Assembly: GCF_040675855.1 (NCBI RefSeq)
Contig: NZ_JBEGIK010000001.1
Coordinates: forward strand, 248,001-312,000
DNA from: Microbacterium sp. LWH3-1.2
GTDB taxonomy: Bacteria > Actinomycetota > Actinomycetes > Actinomycetales > Microbacteriaceae
DNA length: 64,000 nucleotides
Direction of reading: 5' to 3'
Position 1 is the stretch's first letter, and every line of letters starts with the position of its first letter. Under the pieces are notes generated by a model that was not told the DNA's origin, did not search any database, and saw only the letters and a list, made by a program, of their open reading frames with translations. Made by a program: the position numbers and the translations under genes. This document shows, one piece after another, positions 58,510-64,000 of this stretch.

Positions 58510-59670
58510 CTAGGACTCTCGGAGCGGCCCGGCGAGCCACGCGCCGGTCAGGCGCCCCCACCGCGTGGGATCCGTGTTCCACCCCAAGGCGTGATCAGCG
58601 CGGAATGTCTCGAGTTCGACTATGTCGGGGCGGAGCTGCGCGAGTCGACGGGCCGCAGCCGTCGGCGATGAAGTGTCGTCAGTCCCGTGGAGGATCAGCG
58701 TCGGAACGGACAGCTCCTTGGCACGCGTGATCCAGTCATAGCTGTCCAGGGCCAGGGCCGACTCTAGCCCGACGACTCGTACGAGCGCACTCCACTGCAG
58801 CCACGGGCGAGTAAGCCTACCCACGTGAGGTGGCAAGCCGGCGCGGGCGCAGTTCGCTTCAATCGTTGCGTACCAATCGAGCACCGGAGAGTCGAGGATG
58901 AGCCGATTGATGATGCCCTCGAACTCGAGATCGGCGGCCACCTGCAGCGCGATTGCGCCCCCCATCGACCACCCGAACAGGACGATTCGTTCGGCGCCAC
59001 GCGCGATCGCGAACCTCACCGCAGCGCGAACGTCGTCGGTCTCGGTGGCACCGAGTGTTGAGCGCCCCGATCCCGCGGTGGGGCCCTCGCGGTCGTTGCG
59101 GTAGGTGACGACGAGCGAGGTAAGTCCCACGTCAGCGGCGACTTGCACGCCGCGAAGCGTGCCGGCGCGAGGGCTGGAGAGGCCGTGGATGTGGACGGCC
59201 CAGGCGTTGGTCGCGTTGGAGGTAGGACGGATCAGCCAGGCTGGCGCAGGTCCGACAGGTGTCTCCACGATGACGTCCTCCGCGTGGAGACCGGCATCCG
59301 CCGGATCGCGGTAGTAGATGCCGCTCCACGACGCGCGGCGGCCAAGTCGGAGCGCGTCCTCTGGTTCGGCTGACTCCACCAGCCGCGTCACCGTTCCGGC
59401 GTCCTGGGCGACGACCGGCCCGAGCCGAACCCACCCTCCATCCTCAAGCCACAGGTTGTAGATGCCCGGCGCCGCCGTCGCTGACGTGCGGTCGAGAACC
59501 ACCGCGGTGTGATCCTCGTGCTGCACGATGTCCTGGATCTTGAGGTTGTAGTCCCTCCCTGACGGAGGTGCCGTGAGCTTGCGCGCGATCACGAACCCGA
59601 GAGTCGCGGCTCCGGCAACGATGGCAAGAGCGAACCCGGTGACGCCGGCGACCCACGCGTCGGCCCTCAA
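58510..59670 (-). CDS. Membrane-anchored alpha/beta hydrolase
   Basis: The 386-aa protein starts with TTG at 59670, has one N-terminal transmembrane helix (AGVTGFALAIVAGAATLGFV) and a serine hydrolase domain with HIHGLSSPRAGTLRG, nucleophile GWSMGGAIAL, LHGTDDTSSP and a C-terminal ADHALGWN. A domain of about 100 residues precedes the hydrolase core. The bulk probably faces outward. Its TTG overlaps the stop of the small gene upstream (TTGA), so the two are coupled. Relatives include DUF1749/FrsA-like and BAAT-type esterases; the substrate is unknown. Confidence 0.87.
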   Translation of the reverse strand: MRADAWVAGVTGFALAIVAGAATLGFVIARKLTAPPSGRDYNLKIQDIVQHEDHTAVVLDRTSATAAPGIYNLWLEDGGWVRLGPVVAQDAGTVTRLVESAEPEDALRLGRRASWSGIYYRDPADAGLHAEDVIVETPVGPAPAWLIRPTSNATNAWAVHIHGLSSPRAGTLRGVQVAADVGLTSLVVTYRNDREGPTAGSGRSTLGATETDDVRAAVRFAIARGAERIVLFGWSMGGAIALQVAADLEFEGIINRLILDSPVLDWYATIEANCARAGLPPHVGRLTRPWLQWSALVRVVGLESALALDSYDWITRAKELSVPTLILHGTDDTSSPTAAARRLAQLRPDIVELETFRADHALGWNTDPTRWGRLTGAWLAGPLRES

Positions 59671-59888
59671 CGCGTGCCCCTCGTCGTGGCACCCGCACTC
59701 GGCGCATCCGCGCTGGCGCCGCGCCCGAGCAGGTGCTTCTCAACTGCCTCAACCACCACACGCTCAGCATCGCTCATCTCGAACGGAACACGCGAGTCGA
59801 CGACGGCGTCTCGGATCTCGACGACTCGCCGGTGGAGCCGCGTCTCCGGATCCGAAGCGTTGAAGCAGGCCGCGTCCAGCAGGCTCAT
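59667..59888 (-). CDS. Small protein of unknown function coupled to the membrane hydrolase
   Basis: The 73-aa product (from ATG 59888) is charged and helical (LHRRVVEIRDAVVDSRVPFE, AERVVVEAVEKHLLGRG) with an Ala/Thr-rich tail and no membrane segment. I do not recognise the family. The stop overlaps the hydrolase start by three bases. The frame is open a further 41 codons upstream, but that part runs through the inverted repeat at 59910-59998 and is rejected. Confidence 0.6.
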   Translation of the reverse strand: MSLLDAACFNASDPETRLHRRVVEIRDAVVDSRVPFEMSDAERVVVEAVEKHLLGRGASADAPSAGATTRGTR

Positions 59889-59909
59889 CCCAGGCCGAAC
59901 ACGTTCGCT

Positions 59910-59998
59910 GTCTGAAGCGCTCTGGGTCTGATGGAGGCTCTGGTGTGTCCCGGGTTCCACGGCGTTCGAGCCTCCAACAAACTCAGGGCGCTTCAGAC
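59910..59998. repeat. 31-bp inverted repeat, insertion-sequence-end or MITE-like
   Basis: The sequence 59910-59940 is repeated in inverted orientation at 59968-59998 with 4 mismatches in 31 bases; both arms begin GTCTGAAGCGC and end TGGAGGCTC. The 27-bp spacer is too short for a gene. The arms look like terminal repeats of an IS3-type element whose interior is lost, or a miniature transposable element. A strong intrinsic hairpin would form in RNA. Confidence 0.65.
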
Positions 59999-60016
59999 CG
60001 CCGGAATGCAAGGCAC

Positions 60017-60048
60017 AGGGCGGGTCGCGCCGATGCGCGACCCGCCCT
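60017..60048 (-). terminator. Hairpin terminator after the NtaA-type monooxygenase gene
   Basis: A perfect 14-bp GC-rich stem (60017-60030 with 60035-60048) with a CGAT loop lies 9 bp past the monooxygenase stop. No U-run follows. Confidence 0.7.
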
Positions 60049-60056
60049 CATACGGA

Positions 60057-61466
60057 TCAGTGCCAGCCGGCGCCTGTCCCGTGGGTGCTGAGGACCTCTT
60101 CGGGTTCGAACGCCCCGCGGTAGGCGGCTGCCGGATGGCGGTCGGGCAGCCGCCCGTCCGTGTCAGGGAAGAGCCGCTCGCGCAGAGTTCCCGGTTCATA
60201 CTCACGCTGGGCGAGGCCGCGCTCCTGCAGAACAGGGATGACGTGCTCAACAAACTCGCGGTAGGACCCCGGGAAGTACTGGGCGATTACGTTGATGCCA
60301 TCGATTCCGGCGTCCTGCCATTCCTCCAGACGATCCGCGATCGACTCCGGCGTGCCGACCATACGGAGGTTGTACGACAGCGCCCCGGCGACGTCGGCCA
60401 CCGTGGCCTTCCTTCCCGGGTTGGCGTCTTCGAAGACGCGAGCGTAGCCCTGAATTCCGACTGCGTCGGTCTGCTCGATCGGCATGGTGGGGTCGTACTT
60501 AGCGAGGTCGATGCCCATGTCTCGGCTGATGTGGGCGGCCAACCCCTCGTAGCTGACCCACTCGTCGATCTCCGCCGCCTTGCGCTGTGCCTCTTCCTCG
60601 GTGCTGCCGATCACAAAGGACATTCCCTGGATGAACTTAAGGTCGTCGGCGCGGCGACCGTTCGTGACCGCGAGTGCGCGCTGATCGGCAATGCCTCGAC
60701 GCGCGCCCTCGACGCTGGGGAAGACGACGAACGTTCCTTCGGCGTGTCGGGCGGCGAAGTCTCTTCCACGGCCGGACGCGCCGGCCTGGTACAGTACGGG
60801 CGTTCGCTGGGGTGAGGGCGAGACGAGATGCGGCCCCATAACTCGATAGTTCTCGCCCTGATGGTGAATGCGGTGAATCTGGTCTCTATCGGCGTAGACC
60901 CCGCCCTCCCGATCGGCGAGCACCGCGCCCTCGTCCCACGATCCTTCCCAGAGTTTGTACACGACGTCCATGTACTCCTCGGCCCACTCGTATCGTCGGT
61001 CGTGCGCGACGATCTCGTCGAGTCCGTAGTTCTGAGCCGCGTTGTGCGACACGCTCGTGACGATGTTCCAGCCGATGCGTCCCTTACTGAGGTGATCGAG
61101 TGTAGAGACCTTGCGTGCGAAGCTGAACGGATGCTCGCTGAGGATCGAGCTGGTGAAGGTGAGCCCGAGGTTCGTCGTGGACGCGAGAAGCGCAGCGCAC
61201 AGCACTGCGGGATCGTTGCAAGGAATCTGCAGTCCCTCGCGGATGTAGGCGTCCCAGCTTCCGTCGAAGGCAGGGTCGATCCCGATTACGTCGGCGAAGA
61301 AGAGCGCATCGAACTTGCCCGCTTCGGCGATCCGGGCAAGCTCGACCCACGTGTCGAGATCATTCAGATGAACCTGGGTGGTCTCAGGGTTGCGCCAGGT
61401 CCCGTGGTAGACGTGCGACACCACATTCATGGTGAATGCGTTGAAGATAAGACGCTTGCGATTCAT
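60057..61466 (-). CDS. NtaA/SnaA/DszA-type flavin-dependent monooxygenase
   Basis: The 469-aa protein is a two-component LLM-class monooxygenase: KRLIFNAFTMNVVSHVYHGT at the N-terminus, FDALFFADVIGIDPAFDGSW, TFTSSILSEHPFSFARKVST, GRIGWNIVTSVSHNAAQNYG and VLYQAGASGRGRDFAARHAE. The NtaA/SnaA/SoxA/DszA group oxidises substrates such as nitrilotriacetate, EDTA, dibenzothiophene sulfone or pristinamycin precursors with FMNH2. The flavin reductase gene lies 32 bp upstream in the same orientation and supplies FMNH2. An AraC-type regulator is divergent. Confidence 0.93.
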   Translation of the reverse strand: MNRKRLIFNAFTMNVVSHVYHGTWRNPETTQVHLNDLDTWVELARIAEAGKFDALFFADVIGIDPAFDGSWDAYIREGLQIPCNDPAVLCAALLASTTNLGLTFTSSILSEHPFSFARKVSTLDHLSKGRIGWNIVTSVSHNAAQNYGLDEIVAHDRRYEWAEEYMDVVYKLWEGSWDEGAVLADREGGVYADRDQIHRIHHQGENYRVMGPHLVSPSPQRTPVLYQAGASGRGRDFAARHAEGTFVVFPSVEGARRGIADQRALAVTNGRRADDLKFIQGMSFVIGSTEEEAQRKAAEIDEWVSYEGLAAHISRDMGIDLAKYDPTMPIEQTDAVGIQGYARVFEDANPGRKATVADVAGALSYNLRMVGTPESIADRLEEWQDAGIDGINVIAQYFPGSYREFVEHVIPVLQERGLAQREYEPGTLRERLFPDTDGRLPDRHPAAAYRGAFEPEEVLSTHGTGAGWH

Positions 61467-61498
61467 GATTTCTCCTGCAGTGGTGGGCGGGTGAGGTC

Positions 61499-62044
61499 TT
61501 AGCTAGGTGCGACAGCCAGTGCGCGGGTTTGCCGATCGAGATAGATCATCGGCTCTGTGGCACCGGGGTCGTTCGAGGCATCGACGACGTTGCCGACGAT
61601 GATCGAGTGGGTTCCGTACTCGAGTCGTTGCGTAACGCTGCACTCGAACACCGCGAGCGCAGTGGTCAGCGACGGAAGGCCACTGGCAGTGCTGCCCCAG
61701 TCGGCGTGGGCGAACCGTTCCGCACGACTCCGGCTCCGCGCGAAAGCGTCGAGCACCTCGCCATGCTCGGTGGAGAGCACGTTTACGGTGAACCGACCTT
61801 CGGTCACGATCGGGTCATGTGCGGAGGCGCTCTTGTTCACGCACACGAGCAACGACGGCGGATCGAAGCTCACGGAGCTGACCGCAGTCGCCGCGAGCCC
61901 CGCCGGACCCGCATCACTCCGAGTCGTGACGAGCGCCACGCCGGAGGCTAGCTTTCGCATCCCGTCTCTGAACAGCATCGGATCCACAGCTCTTGATGGG
62001 TCTGGCGAGATAGGTCGCGCTGGCACGTTCGTGTCGTGGTTCAT
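61499..62044 (-). CDS. Flavin reductase, partner of the NtaA-type monooxygenase
   Basis: The 181-aa protein has the flavin-reductase split barrel: MRKLASGVALVTTRSDAGPA, ATAVSSVSFDPPSLLVCVNK, ERFAHADWGS and HSIIVGNVVDASNDP near the C-terminus. AAAGGAG precedes the ATG at 62044; a longer upstream frame is rejected. It is the first gene of a two-gene operon with the monooxygenase. It differs clearly from the reductase at 23283, so the window encodes two separate flavin-supply enzymes. Confidence 0.93.
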   Translation of the reverse strand: MNHDTNVPARPISPDPSRAVDPMLFRDGMRKLASGVALVTTRSDAGPAGLAATAVSSVSFDPPSLLVCVNKSASAHDPIVTEGRFTVNVLSTEHGEVLDAFARSRSRAERFAHADWGSTASGLPSLTTALAVFECSVTQRLEYGTHSIIVGNVVDASNDPGATEPMIYLDRQTRALAVAPS

Positions 62045-62298
62045 GTGGTGCTCCTTTCGTGTCGGCACCGGTGAGAGCAAAGTACGGTGGTGAGCGCGGC
62101 GCCTCCGCACACGTCGTTGATGTCTGCACATGTGTTCCAGCAACGGTGCAGGCGGGTTCCAATCGTCGAACGTCTGTGAGCACGTTGTTACACCCCCGAA
62201 ATCGCGGAGCAATCGGCCATGCGCACCGTCCCGTGAGTCTGAAAGGACGCATCCGTCGGAGACGGGTGCTTCGACGCGTTGAATCATCAGGAGCGCGC

Positions 62299-63309
62299 AT
62301 GGCGTACTGGACTCTGGACTCGCTGGCGCCACGGGAACGCTTCCCGTACTGGCGTGAGGTGCTCTGCCAAGCCTTCACTCCTCTTGCAGCGGACGTGGAC
62401 CGCGAAAAGGCGTTCGGTCACTCCGGCTGGGTGCGTTCGATGCCCGTGTCCGACACGAACGGCGCGGAGATCGCCTCACGCAGCCAGGTGATCTCCCACG
62501 GCCCACGCGAGGTCCGTCGTACTGATCGGCACCACATCTTCGTCAATGTCATGCTCGAGGGTTCGTGCATCGTCGAGCAGGATGGACGCTGCGCCTCGAT
62601 CGCGTCGGGTGGTTACTCCGTTGTCGACACGACCCGGGAGTACCGACAGCTGTACGTGGAGGACTCCCAGCGAGGGCGGTGGCGGGCTCTTTCGTACCGT
62701 CTGCCTCGTGAGTCGGTGATCGATCAGCTGTTTGAGCCGCTCGCCTCAACGGCCGAGTTGCACAGTGCTGCGCAAGGGGGGATGGCTGCCCTGGCCCTAT
62801 CGACAATGCTCAACGTCTGGCGCAACGCCGAACAGCTCGATCGAAGAGGGATGCTGGCCGCCGAGACATCGCTCCACGCGGTTCTCGTCGCGGCGATGAA
62901 CAAAGGCACCCCCCACGCCGAACGTGCCGATCGGGCCGCACGCGACGCAGCGATGCGCGCCGCCGTCGAGCGCCACATCGAGGCTGGCCTCCAAGGCCGC
63001 GATCTCTCGGCAACGTCGACCGCGCGCGCGTTCTCCATCTCGGTTAGAAAGTTGCACGGGCTGTTCGAGCAGGCAGATCGCAGTTACGCGCAGACGGTGA
63101 AGCACATGCGAGTCCGCGCTTGCGCCGAAGATCTGATGTCGGGGACAGCCGGCGCTATGACCGACATCGCGTTGAGATGGGGGTTCAGCGACCTGTCTCA
63201 CCTCAACCGGACATTTCGAAGCGAGTATGGATGCCTGCCTTCGGCATTACGGCGAGCGGCTCCGCGATCGAGTCCCTCGGGTTCCGTCATTGAGCGACAG
63301 CGCGGCTGA
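62299..63309 (+). CDS. AraC-family transcriptional regulator
   Basis: The 336-aa protein has an N-terminal effector domain of the AraC_binding_2 (FeaR/NphR-like) type (SLAPRERFPYWREVLCQAFT, HHIFVNVMLEGSCIVEQDGR) and a C-terminal double HTH (STARAFSISVRKLHGLFEQA, MTDIALRWGFSDLSHLNRTF). The start at 62299 follows AGGAG. FeaR-like regulators typically activate aromatic amine or amide pathways. It is divergent from the flavin reductase/monooxygenase operon, which it likely activates; the 254-bp region between them holds no other gene. Confidence 0.92.
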   Translation: MAYWTLDSLAPRERFPYWREVLCQAFTPLAADVDREKAFGHSGWVRSMPVSDTNGAEIASRSQVISHGPREVRRTDRHHIFVNVMLEGSCIVEQDGRCASIASGGYSVVDTTREYRQLYVEDSQRGRWRALSYRLPRESVIDQLFEPLASTAELHSAAQGGMAALALSTMLNVWRNAEQLDRRGMLAAETSLHAVLVAAMNKGTPHAERADRAARDAAMRAAVERHIEAGLQGRDLSATSTARAFSISVRKLHGLFEQADRSYAQTVKHMRVRACAEDLMSGTAGAMTDIALRWGFSDLSHLNRTFRSEYGCLPSALRRAAPRSSPSGSVIERQRG

Positions 63310-63858
63310 CGTCAGCGGTGGAGTCGGGCGATCGCATGGCAGTTCTTCCGCGACATCTCACATCGGCGAACGCGCCCCCGTGAGGCGGATCTTGCGCGAT
63401 CTGACCTTCCGCATGCATTCAGCGACATGCGTCGACCGTAGCTGACATCGACTCTCTGGACCGGGCACGCGTTGATCCTCGCCGTTGCCTCTAGGACCGA
63501 CGCCATTCACAGCGACACGCTCACCGAGCTACCGATACACCACTCTGACGGACGCAACCAGCGTCCACCGTCGCTCCGGGTACTCCACGTGGATTCGTGG
63601 CGGTTCGCGGCCGCGTTCGATGAGGTTCGAGATGCCCGCAGTCATTCACACAGACGCAATCGAGTCGCAAGCTGTGTCCTCTTCTCGCCAGCACCCGGCG
63701 TACGAACAACCGCGCAGAGGGTCTCCTTCGCGGCGACATCCTATGTCCGCATTGCTGAACCCGTCTCGTCTGCAACACCGGCGCCTCGCGTGCGTCGAAG
63801 GATGCGTCGACCCGCGATGGATAGCTGAAGGGGCACAAGCACTGAGTTCCCACACGAC
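63310..63858. other. Non-coding spacer
   Basis: About 550 bp without a recognisable gene, RNA or repeat. Open frames on both strands lack family signatures and ribosome-binding sites. Confidence 0.5.
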
Positions 63859-63889
63859 TTGACTTCGAGTGCGCTCGAACTCTTAGCCT
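63859..63889 (+). promoter_or_regulatory. MerR-type promoter with long spacer and dyad
   Basis: TTGACT (63859-63864) is separated by 19 bp from TAGCCT (63884-63889). The spacer holds the palindrome TTCGAG-TGCG-CTCGAA (63864-63879). A 19-bp spacer with a central dyad is the classic MerR-activated layout, here autoregulatory. Transcription would begin at or next to the GTG at 63897, giving a leaderless mRNA. Confidence 0.75.
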
Positions 63890-63896
63890 CTTCACT

Positions 63897-64000
63897 GTGA
63901 CGACGAACGAGAACGGGACCGCGGGTCTGACGGTCGCGCAGATGGCAGCTGCGACCGGGGTGTCGGCCCACACGCTGCGCTACTACGAGCGAGCCGGGCT
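63897..64000 (+). CDS. MerR-family transcriptional regulator (5' part)
   Basis: From GTG 63897 the frame encodes a short leader (VTTNENGTAG) and then the MerR helix-turn-helix LTVAQMAAATGVSAHTLRYY followed by ERAG at the window edge. The LRYYERAGL segment is diagnostic for the family. The promoter 8 bp upstream has the MerR dyad and spacing, so autoregulation is likely. The effector domain is outside the window. Confidence 0.9.
   Translation, partial: MTTNENGTAGLTVAQMAAATGVSAHTLRYYERAG

Noticed and set aside
59910..59998. The inverted repeat as a simple rho-independent terminator
   Set aside because: Arms of 31 bp with a 27-bp interior, and a separate compact hairpin at 60017-60048 in the right place for termination, make a mobile-element origin more likely.
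63521..63973. A 150-codon minus-strand frame at the right edge
   Set aside because: It is antisense to the MerR gene and crosses its promoter; composition is random-like.
1..64000. CRISPR arrays, tRNA, rRNA, prophage or replication origin
   Set aside because: No regularly spaced repeats, no clover-leaf with CCA end, no rRNA blocks, no phage structural or integrase genes and no DnaA-box cluster were seen.

Overview
The window is GC-rich DNA with dense gene packing, many GTG and TTG starts, frequent 4-8 bp stop/start overlaps and at least two promoters placed so that the mRNA would be leaderless. Together with the families present (FCD-type GntR regulators, a fused acetoin/branched-chain-type E1, fused DppC-DppD transporter proteins), this points to an actinobacterium, most likely of the Microbacteriaceae (Microbacterium-like). 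The genus is inferred, not proven. I see no rRNA, tRNA, CRISPR array or prophage.

The stretch reads as a catabolic accessory region built from small, separately regulated modules, with fragments of mobile elements and decayed genes at the joints. Layout: 1-9.7 kb holds a Gfo/Idh dehydrogenase, an MBL-fold hydrolase, a flavin monooxygenase with RidA, a second RidA, and a minus-strand operon of split transketolase, M24 peptidase homologue and two alpha/beta hydrolases. 9.8-11.7 kb holds a GntR regulator between an IS1634-type fragment and a decayed cyclase. 11.8-18.6 kb holds an aldehyde dehydrogenase/E2/fused E1 operon divergent from VOC, GntR and PPOX genes. 18.6-24.9 kb holds a GntR regulator, a three-times frameshifted TauE/SafE pseudogene, a gamma-glutamyltransferase homologue, a second MBL hydrolase, flavin reductase plus RidA, and a MarR regulator. 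25-28.4 kb holds an F420/NADP-type oxidoreductase, an insertion-sequence graveyard and a YtcJ-like amidohydrolase.

From 28.4 to 34.1 kb, lpdA, a second M24 homologue and a 3-hydroxyisobutyrate-dehydrogenase-like gene form one minus-strand unit behind a LacI-type operator. The LacI gene follows, then a frameshifted fourth RidA. 34.6-37.5 kb holds an LLM oxidoreductase, YceI and TetR. 37.6-44.5 kb is a peptide-type ABC importer with an amidase. 44.7-51.3 kb holds a class III aminotransferase, a tandem CoA-transferase fusion, an iron alcohol dehydrogenase and two TetR genes. 51.5-58.4 kb is a LacI-controlled sugar ABC importer followed by two esterases and a rhamnose-mutarotase-like gene. 58.5-64 kb holds a membrane-anchored hydrolase, a two-component flavin monooxygenase with an AraC regulator, and the start of a MerR gene.

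The most interesting signal is a repeated enzyme set (RidA, MBL hydrolase, flavin enzyme, M24 homologue) spread over about 34 kb. The four RidA copies all lack the family's substrate-binding arginine, both M24 copies replace one metal-ligand aspartate by cysteine, and three of the loci share a LacI-type operator with core RCAAWCGATTGY. I read this as a possibly undescribed pathway for an N-containing compound. The substrate cannot be read from the sequence.
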